Shown: one piece after another, positions 7,104 to 14,438 of the stretch
Position numbering within the stretch: the first letter of the stretch is position 1
How the letters are laid out: every line of letters begins with the position of its first letter
Origin: a virus
IMG/VR virus record: IMGVR_UViG_3300036945_000164
Location: 1 to 39,813 of that record
Length of the DNA stretch: 39,813 bases
Direction: 5' to 3' (one strand)
Notes under the pieces: generated by a model
Databases searched by the model: none
Seen by the model: the letters and a program-made list of their open reading frames with translations, nothing else
Told to the model about the DNA's origin: nothing
Translations under genes and position numbers: made by a program

Positions 7104-7786
7104 GAATGGTCAACCATTCCAGATAGTTCACTATCATGCTCGTCTCCGCTCTCGCTTTGTGACTCTGATTCAATAGTGTCTGGTTCATTGTATGGTCTCC
7201 ATCCGCCTAAGTTTTTAATTAATGAATTCATAGCACGCTGTACTTTCATACGCGCACCATCTGGTGTGCTTTCCATATCCTTGGCTAGTAGTGACCAGTC
7301 AGGTGAATCAATACTGAATCGTAGTCTTAATATGTTTTGCTTTGCGTCGGATAGTTTTTCAAATGCTTTAGAAATATCGCTGCGTAAAGAGAGCCAGTTG
7401 TTGCCATCCGATACGTTGCCGCTTCCGAACTTAGCATTGAGGTCCTGGATACTAACGGGGATTGAATATGTCCCAGCAATGATTGATGGTAAGAACGCTT
7501 CAACAACAGATACATCATAGTAATATAGGTCTGATGAATCGTATCCTGACTTCTTTGCTTTCTCTCTTTCGCAATACTTAAGAGCCGCATTACGTAGGGA
7601 TTTAGCAATTAATTTATCCTTATCTTTAGACTCTAATTCGGACCATTCTTTATACTTACGTGGATGTCCAACAAACCACACCCATAATTCTTGTGCTATA
7701 TCATCACGCTCAAGCATGTTGTACTTGCGAGTATACTCGGATGATAATGTCTGCACTAAATCATTGTACTCTTCAATGTAATTCAT
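7100..7786 (-). CDS. Sigma-70-family-like transcription factor
   Basis: A 228-residue protein with the layout of a small sigma factor. Residues about 8-75 resemble region 2 (YNDLVQTLSSEY, then RDDIAQELWVWFVGH). Residues about 138-193 resemble region 4 (SKAFEKLSDAKQNILRLRF, then LLAKDMESTPDGARMKVQRA), a helix-turn-helix that would read the -35 element. A charged Glu/Ser tail follows. Neighbours are zinc ribbons and WhiB. It may direct RNA polymerase to phage late promoters. Region 2.3/2.4 aromatic residues are not clearly recognisable, so a degenerate sigma-like regulator is possible. Confidence 0.7.
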   Translation of the reverse strand: MNYIEEYNDLVQTLSSEYTRKYNMLERDDIAQELWVWFVGHPRKYKEWSELESKDKDKLIAKSLRNAALKYCEREKAKKSGYDSSDLYYYDVSVVEAFLPSIIAGTYSIPVSIQDLNAKFGSGNVSDGNNWLSLRSDISKAFEKLSDAKQNILRLRFSIDSPDWSLLAKDMESTPDGARMKVQRAMNSLIKNLGGWRPYNEPDTIESESQSESGDEHDSELSGMVDHS

Positions 7787-8523
7787 TAGGGTAGACGTAC
7801 CTCGCCACCGATAATTGGTACAGCATATGGTACGACTTTCTTATTGTCTTCTACTAGGATACCAATGCCCTGCTGCCAGTTGGCAGTACCTGCCGATAGG
7901 TAATCTGCCTGCTTGATATCCATCATATGCCCGACTTCTAGACCGAATAGGGTAGATGTCTTGCCGTAAAATCCAACTGTTTCATGTTGTAATCCCACGC
8001 GATGCGTGTGTCCACAGACTACTGACTTGCCTAGGCGCTTGGCTAGCGACAGCGCTGTACTTCCAGGTGTCTGTGACAACTTGCCTTCATCACCGTGTGC
8101 CATCACCCAACCAGGTAGCAACTCATGCATCTTATGCAAATAAGTTACGCCTAAAGAGTTATACCCCAGTAGTTCTTCAATCTCTAGTGACTTGAGACTG
8201 CTGAACGCTGGGGCATACTTACGAATGTAAGTGTCAATGCGGTCCGTATGGTTAGACCGCTGAATATAAAATGGTTTCTTTCCTAAAGCCTTCTTGTAAT
8301 CGCTAATGATTTCTTTTGTTGTGTCAATGCCTTGTTGTAGTGTACCTGCATATTCACCAGCCATACCTTTATTCCAACGGCTAGGTTCAGGTGCATCTAG
8401 TTCATCACCTACACACCAGAGTTCGTCTGGCTTGTAGTCAGCAATGAAATCTATGGTTGCATTTACCGCTTTGTCATCTTGATATGGAATCTGCAAGTCA
8501 CTGAGGACTACGACTCTTTTCAT
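7786..8523 (-). CDS. Calcineurin-like metallophosphoesterase
   Basis: A 245-residue protein. The start at 8523 (MKRVVVLSDLQIPY) is preferred over upstream in-frame starts because GGAGA precedes it and it begins directly at the first motif strand. Metal-binding motifs appear in order: SDLQ (Asp9), VGDELD (Asp40), SNHTDR (Asn91, His92), AHGDEG (His143) and CGHTHR (His172, His174). The first motif has Gln where many members have His, a variant I believe occurs in phage proteins. Substrate is unknown; nucleic-acid or nucleotide processing is plausible given the replication neighbours. Confidence 0.85.
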   Translation of the reverse strand: MKRVVVLSDLQIPYQDDKAVNATIDFIADYKPDELWCVGDELDAPEPSRWNKGMAGEYAGTLQQGIDTTKEIISDYKKALGKKPFYIQRSNHTDRIDTYIRKYAPAFSSLKSLEIEELLGYNSLGVTYLHKMHELLPGWVMAHGDEGKLSQTPGSTALSLAKRLGKSVVCGHTHRVGLQHETVGFYGKTSTLFGLEVGHMMDIKQADYLSAGTANWQQGIGILVEDNKKVVPYAVPIIGGEVRLP

Positions 8524-8815
8524 ATATGTCTCCATTTGGAATGCCAGCCCACTGATTGCGCTGAACAAGTAAGCCAATTATGGCATAGTTTGCTAGGTCA
8601 ATCAGGGTATCTTCAATGGATTCATAGTTCGGCGTGTCGCCAGTATCTACTAGGTTATTTAGTCTAGCCAGTTTGTCATACATGCGGACGCGCAGTCCGT
8701 TCATAGGACCGCCAGGTGCGCCTGCAATATTCATTGGACCATAGTCATCATGCTTTTTGCACAAAATAACTTGTAGTTCACCAAGAATATCTACTACATT
8801 ATTCAAGTCCTTCAT
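8498..8815 (-). CDS. DUF1599 / nucleotide-modification-associated-domain-like protein
   Basis: A 105-residue helical protein. The segments LCKKHDDYGP, GLRVRMYDKLARLNNL and SIEDTLIDLANYAIIGLL match the order of conserved blocks in the DUF1599 (Nmad1-like) family. That family is related to MazG-type all-alpha nucleotide hydrolase folds and recurs in phage replication regions. It overlaps the metallophosphoesterase start by 26 nt and the upstream gene by 17 nt. A role in nucleotide pool or modified-base metabolism is inferred from the family. Confidence 0.65.
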   Translation of the reverse strand: MKDLNNVVDILGELQVILCKKHDDYGPMNIAGAPGGPMNGLRVRMYDKLARLNNLVDTGDTPNYESIEDTLIDLANYAIIGLLVQRNQWAGIPNGDIYEKSRSPQ

Positions 8816-9083
8816 TAAGTAACTCCTCTAGTCCTGTGTCCATGTACTTCTTGGCTACCTGTACTACTATCTCATTGAATACTTCATCTGTCTTGCCATA
8901 CTTAGACGACAGCATAAGGGCTGCTATACCAGTAATCAAGAACTTTGCTTCCTCTGGGTCTTTATCAATAGCATCATACACATCATGCAGTGCATGAAGT
9001 ATATTCAAATGCTTTTGGCTAGATAATTGTATGATTATATCAAAATCTAAATGGTCTGCATGCTTCCAGAAACTATCATCCAT
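8799..9083 (-). CDS. Hypothetical helical protein
   Basis: A protein of 94 residues from the start at 9083 (MDDSFWKHADH). That start is chosen because it overlaps the primase stop by only 8 nt; an alternative start at 9122 adds 13 residues. The sequence looks mostly helical (LNILHALHDVYDAID, then EAKFLITGIAALML, then VFNEIVVQVAKKYM) with an acidic C-terminus. No motif or family is recognised. It lies between the primase and a nucleotide-metabolism-like gene in one operon. Confidence 0.6.
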   Translation of the reverse strand: MDDSFWKHADHLDFDIIIQLSSQKHLNILHALHDVYDAIDKDPEEAKFLITGIAALMLSSKYGKTDEVFNEIVVQVAKKYMDTGLEELLNEGLE

Positions 9084-9711
9084 TGGCAATGCATTCTCGG
9101 ATTCGTTCGTCAATCCACTCACTCCCTTTCTTTATCATCATAGAGTTTACATCTTCACCGTCTGGCATGCTGATGATGTTTACATTACCAAGTTCACGGC
9201 TAATCTTCTTGCCAAACTCTAAGCCTGGGGCATCGCCATCGGCTAGTACAATGACTGTTTCAAAGTCATCTAAGATTTTGGCATAGTGTTTTTTCCAGTT
9301 GTTTGCACCTGGAATACCAACTGTTGGATGCTGAGTCTTGACACTCATCATGATGCAGTCGAACTCACCTTCGGTTACACATATGTAACCGTCGGCAGCA
9401 AAGACTGCTTGCGTATTAAACATAGTGGTTTCAGCACCAACTAATCCCATATACTTAGCATCGTGTGTACCTGTTAGGTCACGAAATCTAATATCTACTA
9501 CGCCTGATGGCGTAATGTATGGGATAGCAAGCCTGCCTTTATAAGGCTCATGCCCTGGAAGCGGGTCTTCTACCACTCCCAAGTGAAAGACCTTTGCCTC
9601 GTCTACCGAGAGATGACGGTTTGATAGATACTCGCTCGCGCTTTCTATTGCTGCTGTATACCTCTGTGTTGCCTGTAGCAAGAACTGTCTCTGCGAATTG
9701 TTTAGCCTCAC
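9076..9711 (-). CDS. Primase, Toprim catalytic part (second frame of a split primase)
   Basis: 211 residues from a GTG at 9711. The Toprim signature is visible: TEGEFD (Glu114) and LADGDAPG (Asp158, Asp160), preceded by the usual YLSNRHL, FHLGVV and YKGRLAIPY blocks of phage and bacterial primases. It lacks a zinc domain, which is encoded in another frame by the overlapping gene 9548-9925. The two frames share 164 nt. GAGGGAG lies 9 nt before the GTG, so separate translation is possible. A +1 frameshift joining both is equally plausible. It would make RNA primers for phage replication. Confidence 0.8.
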   Translation of the reverse strand: MRLNNSQRQFLLQATQRYTAAIESASEYLSNRHLSVDEAKVFHLGVVEDPLPGHEPYKGRLAIPYITPSGVVDIRFRDLTGTHDAKYMGLVGAETTMFNTQAVFAADGYICVTEGEFDCIMMSVKTQHPTVGIPGANNWKKHYAKILDDFETVIVLADGDAPGLEFGKKISRELGNVNIISMPDGEDVNSMMIKKGSEWIDERIRECIANG

Positions 9712-9925
9712 GAAAATTCACTCCCTCTTTGTACATGATTAGCGAATAGACATCGCCTTTGACACCACAACCGTGGCAGACAAAGGCGTTCTTATCGTAG
9801 TTTACTGCTGCTGATGCGTGACTATCAAGATGAAAGCAGCACTTCATCTTACGCCAGCCAGCACCTAGTGCTGGTGTGTCTGCACCTATATGGCGCAGGT
9901 ATTCTTCAATGCTTGGTTTCTCCAT
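9548..9925 (-). CDS. Primase, CHC2 zinc-binding part (first frame of a split primase)
   Basis: 125 residues. The CHC2 zinc finger is clear: Cys30-x-His32 (KCCFHLDSHAS) and Cys50-x2-Cys53 (FVCHGCGVKGDV). The usual helix SLIMYKEGVNFREAKQFAE follows. After about residue 84 the sequence turns into a basic, low-information tail (NRKRERVS through RRPASRA) that looks like out-of-frame reading of the Toprim gene. The family domain therefore seems to continue in the other frame. The zinc domain normally helps choose the priming site on single-stranded DNA. Confidence 0.8.
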   Translation of the reverse strand: MEKPSIEEYLRHIGADTPALGAGWRKMKCCFHLDSHASAAVNYDKNAFVCHGCGVKGDVYSLIMYKEGVNFREAKQFAETVLATGNTEVYSSNRKRERVSIKPSSLGRRGKGLSLGSGRRPASRA

Positions 9926-10262
9926 TGTTTAAGGCTCTCTTTAGTAGGGCTAACCACACATGTCCAGGCATGGTGCAGTACCACTCGCTAGGGCTCCGCT
10001 TCCCTTTACGTTTGTGCCACACCACGCCTGTCCATGCCCCGTCATTGCTCATTTCTATGAGCAATTCTTCTGTCCATCCAGCCAAATTCATCTTGGCATG
10101 ATTCTTAATTTCAATTGTAACTCCAGGTATACCAGAGATGTCACCTTTATCTAGCGTTGCACCAGCCAATCGTCTATCAGCATACTGAAAGCCATTCTCT
10201 TTGAGATATGCAACGACATCTCTTTCTGCTCCAGAACCTTTAGCCTTGGCTGCACTACTCAT
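9906..10262 (-). CDS. Holliday-junction-resolvase-like PD-(D/E)XK nuclease
   Basis: A 118-residue protein with the core of Hjc-type resolvases: Glu13 in SGAERDVVAYL, Asp41 in DKGDISG, and Glu51-x-Lys53 in TIEIKNH. A Trp/Gly-rich beta region (WTGVVWHKRK) and a closing helix (VWLALLKRAL) follow. It would cleave branched DNA during recombination or before packaging. The start overlaps the helicase stop by ATGA, and the end overlaps the primase gene by 20 nt. Another small PD-(D/E)XK endonuclease is the main alternative. Confidence 0.75.
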   Translation of the reverse strand: MSSAAKAKGSGAERDVVAYLKENGFQYADRRLAGATLDKGDISGIPGVTIEIKNHAKMNLAGWTEELLIEMSNDGAWTGVVWHKRKGKRSPSEWYCTMPGHVWLALLKRALNNGETKH

Positions 10263-11074
10263 ACTGTCATCTCTGCCTGTCTATAGTCACGGACTACATC
10301 TTCAAGATACATTGAGCCAGGCTCGAATGATAATGAGATGTAAGTATTACCTGTTGCATCTGCTTTCCCATAGCGATTCTTTACAGGGGCTACGCATAGA
10401 TATGCGTCTTGTCCTTGCATCATCTGACCTACAGTTAGCACCATAGCAGGAATCTGCGCGACCTTGCCTTGCAACGCTGAGCGTGGCTGACACGGATAAC
10501 CAGGTGCACCTTCCTGCGTATGGTGTAACACTAATACGGCTGCGTTAGTATCTCTTGCTAGGTACTTAAGTTCTTTCATAACTTGTCGCATGCCTGCAAA
10601 TTCTTCATGTCCATCAATAGCAATATCCATAAGGTTATCTACAACTATAAGTGTAGGACTTCTACCCCAGATAGTTTCGAATGCAGATACTTCTTCATCT
10701 AAATCACGGAGAGTAGGGCTTGGTTCGAATGACCAATACATATTCCCATACTCACGCAAGATAGCCTCGGCTGTATCTGGCTGTGTCTTTAACATTAGTT
10801 CTGCTTGCTGTTGTGGAATGCGTGCGCGGAGTGCTAGCAATCTCATAGCCATAGTATGTGCATTGGTATCTGCAGAGAAATATAAAGTAGGTTGTTTTAA
10901 TCTTGCTGCAATATGCAATGCAATACTTGACTTGCCTGCACCAGGGGTGCCTGCAATTACTGTTACTTCTGCACGCCGTAATGTGATTCCTTCTCTTGCG
11001 AAGGCTTGGAAAGGTGGCGGTAATGGTTCTCCGCCGACCTCTGCCTTGCCTACGCTACGGCGTAGTGTTTTCAT
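10259..11074 (-). CDS. DnaB/RecA-fold ATPase, putative replicative helicase
   Basis: A 271-residue RecA-fold ATPase. Walker A is GTPGAGKS (42-49) and Walker B is TLIVVD (141-146). A sensor-like LVLHHTQ stretch follows at 181-187, and a later segment AYLCVAPVKNRYGKA resembles the DnaB arginine-finger region. This matches the C-terminal motor domain of DnaB-type helicases without the N-terminal domain. It sits one gene from the resolvase and two from the primase, so it likely unwinds DNA ahead of the host polymerase. A RepA-like or RadA-like ATPase is possible. Confidence 0.78.
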   Translation of the reverse strand: MKTLRRSVGKAEVGGEPLPPPFQAFAREGITLRRAEVTVIAGTPGAGKSSIALHIAARLKQPTLYFSADTNAHTMAMRLLALRARIPQQQAELMLKTQPDTAEAILREYGNMYWSFEPSPTLRDLDEEVSAFETIWGRSPTLIVVDNLMDIAIDGHEEFAGMRQVMKELKYLARDTNAAVLVLHHTQEGAPGYPCQPRSALQGKVAQIPAMVLTVGQMMQGQDAYLCVAPVKNRYGKADATGNTYISLSFEPGSMYLEDVVRDYRQAEMTV

Positions 11075-11536
11075 TTATGCCTTTGTTTGGTCGGCTACGA
11101 ATGAAGCAAACTCTGGTGAGCCTGCCTTCACGTACTGTGTTGCACACTTGCTTGGGTCGCCTTGCTTAGCAGGACAGAAGTGTCCCTTGTAAGGACCGAA
11201 CTTACCTGTCATACCATGAATACGAGTCATTGAACCATGAGGACACATGCGCTGACCTGCACCTGCTGGTGCTGCTGCTGGTGCGAATGATTCAGAAACA
11301 ACTGTGCCACCCATTGACTGTGCTAGATAGCCAATCGCTGGGTCCATAGGTGTTGCTGCAGGTGCGCTGAAACCAGTGCCACGCACTGCTTTTTCGACCT
11401 CTTCAATTGCTTCTGCAATTGCAAAGACCTGTGTTGTTAGCGCTGTGAATTCATCAGGTGTGTTAGCACGTAGTGTTAACTGTGTACCTGCTGGTGTCTT
11501 AAGGTTGATGCTGATAGGTGCTTCTGTGTGGGACAT
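11075..11536 (-). CDS. Hypothetical protein with C-terminal zinc-finger-like motif
   Basis: 153 residues. The N-terminus (ISINLKTPAGTQLTLRANTP) forms a beta hairpin, followed by a helix (FALTTQ type, AIAEAIEEVEKAV). The middle is Ala/Pro-rich. The C-terminal third has MCPHGSM, GHFCPAKQ and KCATQYV, a likely zinc site. It sits directly between the Cas4-like nuclease and the helicase with almost no spacing, so a DNA-binding accessory role in replication or recombination is plausible. No named family is recognised. Confidence 0.6.
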   Translation of the reverse strand: MSHTEAPISINLKTPAGTQLTLRANTPDEFTALTTQVFAIAEAIEEVEKAVRGTGFSAPAATPMDPAIGYLAQSMGGTVVSESFAPAAAPAGAGQRMCPHGSMTRIHGMTGKFGPYKGHFCPAKQGDPSKCATQYVKAGSPEFASFVADQTKA

Positions 11537-12309
11537 TATTCTCCTTGTATTGGTGTTGATATGTTTTTCTTTTCGCGGTGCTTTCTTACTTTCATGGCAA
11601 GTTCAATACCTTTCCAGCCATGAACTAAGTCTACAAAGTGAAGAGTACATTGTCCACTACCTGCTGGTAGATGCACGATGATTCCCTTCTCTGTGTTGAT
11701 GTCACCCCAACTACTACGGGTTGCCGTAGCAGGGTCATACGGCAAGCCGTGTGCATATACTGCTAACTGCATAGCGATTTTGTTTGGGTAACTAATACTG
11801 CCTGTCTTAAGGTCAGAGATAAACTTCTCGCCTTTGTATTCGACAATGCGGTCTGGTGTTCCTGCAATCTTATACTTATCTAAAACGCAGAACTGTTCAA
11901 TGTGCACGTTCGTAAAGTTTTTAGTTGCATCTGCATACGCTTGTATGTCTGCAACATAATCATCTGGTATAGGTCCAAGGTCCTGACCTCTATCTAACTT
12001 CTCTGTAAGAGAGTGAATTGCTGTTCCGATAGTAGCCTGCTTGGTAGCACCTGCTGCTTCCATTGCATCTTCAACTAACTTATCCATCTCTAACTTATCT
12101 TCACGTGCTGCTGATGCAGCAAGTAGCAAGTCAGAACGTAATGTTAATCCAGTAGCAGCCATGCGTAACTTCCACGCTACTAATGCAGTGCCATCATCTA
12201 ATGAACCAGCAACTGTTGTTGTTCTTGTATATGCCACTGGCTTACCACCTTTAGGTGGAACAACCATTGGTCTACCGTACCTATCTCTAGGTATAACTAA
12301 CTCTGCCAT
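11536..12309 (-). CDS. Cas4/RecB-like PD-(D/E)XK exonuclease
   Basis: 257 residues from the ATG at 12309, preferred because AAAGGAGA lies four bases upstream; the in-frame ATG at 12312 is too close to it. The RecB-nuclease order is visible: His99 in IGTAIHSLTE, Asp153 in IAGTPDRIV, Asp166-x-Lys168 in SDLKTG, and the QLAVYA helix at 181-186. Such proteins resect DNA ends during phage recombination. No Cas4-type Cys cluster is obvious, so it is closer to stand-alone RecB-like phage exonucleases. The 5' leader holds a long hairpin at 12329-12380. Confidence 0.78.
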   Translation of the reverse strand: MAELVIPRDRYGRPMVVPPKGGKPVAYTRTTTVAGSLDDGTALVAWKLRMAATGLTLRSDLLLAASAAREDKLEMDKLVEDAMEAAGATKQATIGTAIHSLTEKLDRGQDLGPIPDDYVADIQAYADATKNFTNVHIEQFCVLDKYKIAGTPDRIVEYKGEKFISDLKTGSISYPNKIAMQLAVYAHGLPYDPATATRSSWGDINTEKGIIVHLPAGSGQCTLHFVDLVHGWKGIELAMKVRKHREKKNISTPIQGE

Positions 12310-12328
12310 CATTCTCCTTTGATTAGAT

Positions 12329-12380
12329 ACCAGTCGGGGGTAGGACAAGGAGAGAGCCAAAAACCTACCGCCCTACTGGT
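12329..12380 (-). promoter_or_regulatory. Hairpin in leader of the Cas4-like gene with anti-Shine-Dalgarno loop
   Basis: Arms 12329-12344 and 12364-12380 pair as ACCAGT/ACTGGT, GGG/CCC and GGTAGG/CCTACC with one mismatch and one bulge. On the minus-strand RNA no T-run follows, so it is not a typical terminator. The loop reads CTCTCTCCTTG. Its TCTCCTT is the exact complement of the AAGGAGA ribosome binding site of the downstream nuclease gene, so pairing could hide that site. Confidence 0.6.
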
Positions 12381-12404
12381 TGTCCCATCATAGCATATGA
12401 ACGG

Positions 12405-12779
12405 TTATGCGTTGATGTCGTTGCCGCAGTGCGGACAAAACTTTTCTCTCTTTTTGTATTCTTCACTGCGTACTTCTTGCTTATAGTTTTGATGGACATA
12501 TACTTTACAGCGATTGCGCACTGTAAAGGTGCGCACTATAGCACCAGACTGATGTAGTACTGAAAGGATACCACTGCATGTTCCGTGATGCCAACCTGTT
12601 TCAGTTGCTATCTCTTTCCATGTAGCACCTTCAGTGCCTCTGCTTTTTAATATACTTAACGCTAACTGCTGGTTGTTTAATTCCCGACCAGAGTGGATAT
12701 TATCTAGCGCTCTCTGCTGAGATGTATCCGTACCTGACCAGCCAGCAGTACCGTTGTATGGTACATAGGCTGAAGACAT
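12405..12779 (-). CDS. Winged-helix/HTH protein with C-terminal zinc knuckle
   Basis: 124 residues. Residues about 37-95 look like a winged helix: QLALSILKSRGTEGATWKEI, then ETGWHHGTCSGILSVLHQSG, then a wing with TVRNRCKVYV. The C-terminus carries KFCPHCGND, one CxxC pair that would need a partner to bind zinc. It may regulate phage genes or help replication. It overlaps the upstream gene by one base, and a hairpin follows its stop before the nuclease gene. The exact role is unknown. Confidence 0.65.
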   Translation of the reverse strand: MSSAYVPYNGTAGWSGTDTSQQRALDNIHSGRELNNQQLALSILKSRGTEGATWKEIATETGWHHGTCSGILSVLHQSGAIVRTFTVRNRCKVYVHQNYKQEVRSEEYKKREKFCPHCGNDINA

Positions 12780-13198
12780 TAGTTGTCTTCTTCGATGTCA
12801 AAAATTTCAATGTTATCTACATCTATTTCTGCAGCGTAACATTCAACTGAAATGTTGTCTGAGATAATTGATTCAACTTCATCTTCTTCTTCTGCATCTA
12901 GTTCGAATGAACCAGTGATTGTAAATGTTCCACGATACTTGGTTGTAAGTTTGCTTGTGCCGATTTGTTCGAGTAATGTATTGACATCACCCTTGTTGCA
13001 GACTGTCTCACCGTCTGACCATTCACCTTCACTGAAGAAGTCACGTACTGCATTACGAATGTCACGGATTTCTTTTCGTTGGCTATCGTTGACTTGCTGG
13101 ATTGCATCGATTTCCTGCGCTCTCTTTTTGAAATGCAGAACTTCTGCTTCAGTATAGTTTACAGTACCATCTTCTGTTGTTACCTGGATTGTGTTCAT
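12779..13198 (-). CDS. Hypothetical acidic protein
   Basis: 139 residues from the ATG at 13198, chosen because GAGAGGGAAAC precedes it; upstream in-frame codons have no site. The N-terminal part holds TEDGTVNYTEAEVLHFKKRA and a helical, likely coiled-coil stretch (QVNDSQRKEIRDIRNAVRDF). The second half is beta-like (KYRGTFTITGSFEL) and very acidic (ELDAEEEDEVE, IFDIEEDN). No family is recognised. Acidic phage early proteins can mimic DNA, but there is no direct support for that here. Confidence 0.6.
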   Translation of the reverse strand: MNTIQVTTEDGTVNYTEAEVLHFKKRAQEIDAIQQVNDSQRKEIRDIRNAVRDFFSEGEWSDGETVCNKGDVNTLLEQIGTSKLTTKYRGTFTITGSFELDAEEEDEVESIISDNISVECYAAEIDVDNIEIFDIEEDN

Positions 13199-13290
13199 GT
13201 TTCCCTCTCGTTGTTTGTGTGTGCTCCGTGTTCGCCACTGGCGGAGCAACCCAGTGAGGTGTCCCCTATATGATAAAGGAATCATACAAG

Positions 13291-13374
13291 TTAATGCGTG
13301 GCATAAACTACCTGCATCTCGGAGGCACGTCCATGCTCCTTACGCTGGTTCACTATGCCAATTGGTGTGTACAT
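13291..13374 (-). CDS. Possible 27-residue peptide
   Basis: A short frame (MYTPIGIVNQRKEHGRASEM, then 7 more residues) starts at 13374 with AGGAGTGATAGG just before the ATG and stops at 13291. It fills most of the 205-nt gap between the DUF932 gene and the acidic-protein gene. The ribosome binding site is the main support. The remainder of the gap holds a GCTCCG/CGGAGC hairpin (13223-13247) and the next gene's ribosome site. Confidence 0.35.
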   Translation of the reverse strand: MYTPIGIVNQRKEHGRASEMQVVYATH

Positions 13375-13403
13375 CCTATCACTCCTAGTAACAGGCACCA
13401 ATA

Positions 13404-14426
13404 CTATGCAAGCACTAGACTTAGCGCTTTGCTTTTGATTCTGTCATTGCGTCCACTGAGGGTGGCAACGGCGAGCCGTTCGGCGCCACCCGAAGCATGA
13501 TGGTCAGCGTATTCTACTACTGCCTGCCATGCACCAAAGGCTGTGCCTCGAATGTTTGATTGTGTTTCTGATTCATTGTATACTTGCCATGCTTTATCAC
13601 GTGCAGTAACAGCAAGAGTCTGTTGTCTACGCTCACCTTGTGTGAGCATGTGGTATGGCTTGTCTTCTACTGTAGTAGGCAAAGCCCATACACGTTTGAA
13701 GTAATCACGCACGTGTGCTGCTGATACTTCACGTTGCAGTAAGCCACTTGCTGTATGCTCATACTCTTCAATGGCTTGATATGTAAGTTGGGTGATGTTA
13801 CGAATATCATTTACAGATAACTCTGAGTTAGTTGTATGTTTCATGACATAGGTAAAGTCATTTGTCTTCTTGCCTTTAATCAACGTATTGATTTGATTGG
13901 AGCAGAACAAACGCTCAATGATAGGACGAATACGCACTGCGCATGAACCATCATGTGATGATTGGACTAATAGGAATGCAGCATGTGGGTCATTGGCTAC
14001 GTTTACACCAAGAGGTAGTTCCATAACCATCCAGATGTTAGCACCGTTATTGTACTCACCTGCTGCTGTGTAGCGTGCATCACCTGAATCTACCAGTGTA
14101 TCTAGCGCACTAAATACTTCCATGTTTTGCACTACTTTGTACTTGTCACCGACTACACCAATGACTTCATTGGTATTGTCTTTGCCAAGTTTGATTACTG
14201 CTTGCTTCTTAGGTACGGGATAGTAATCTGTTACTGTCTCGTATGGATTGACCTCATTAGAAACATATGCCTGCATATCTGCAAGCCTTACGTTCCAGTC
14301 AAGACCAGCCTGTCGTGCAGCCTCTGATGCAGAGCCAGCATTAACAGCAGTGCCTGCTTTTACCCAAGCCTGCTTGTTTAGTTTAGCCACTGCTTTGTTA
14401 TTATATTCTTCGCTTACTTGTAGCAT
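13404..14426 (-). CDS. DUF932 / TIGR03299-family phage-plasmid protein
   Basis: A 340-residue protein with the features of the DUF932 family: an N-terminal helical part, then DYYPVPKKQAVIKL and VIGVVGDKYKVVQNMEVFSA. MVMELPLGVNV, FLLVQSSHDGSCAVRIRPI and FCSNQINTLI follow, ending with a helical tail (GTAFGAWQAVVEYADHHA). The family is common in phages and plasmids near replication genes. Its biochemical role is not established. AGAGGGAGCA precedes the ATG. Length fits the family. The name is well supported; function stays open. Confidence 0.82.
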   Translation of the reverse strand: MLQVSEEYNNKAVAKLNKQAWVKAGTAVNAGSASEAARQAGLDWNVRLADMQAYVSNEVNPYETVTDYYPVPKKQAVIKLGKDNTNEVIGVVGDKYKVVQNMEVFSALDTLVDSGDARYTAAGEYNNGANIWMVMELPLGVNVANDPHAAFLLVQSSHDGSCAVRIRPIIERLFCSNQINTLIKGKKTNDFTYVMKHTTNSELSVNDIRNITQLTYQAIEEYEHTASGLLQREVSAAHVRDYFKRVWALPTTVEDKPYHMLTQGERRQQTLAVTARDKAWQVYNESETQSNIRGTAFGAWQAVVEYADHHASGGAERLAVATLSGRNDRIKSKALSLVLA

Positions 14427-14438
14427 TGCTCCCTCTCT

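Noticed and set aside
11536-12309. Cas4-like gene as part of a CRISPR system
   Set aside because: There is no array or other cas gene; neighbours are phage replication genes, so it is a phage RecB-like exonuclease.
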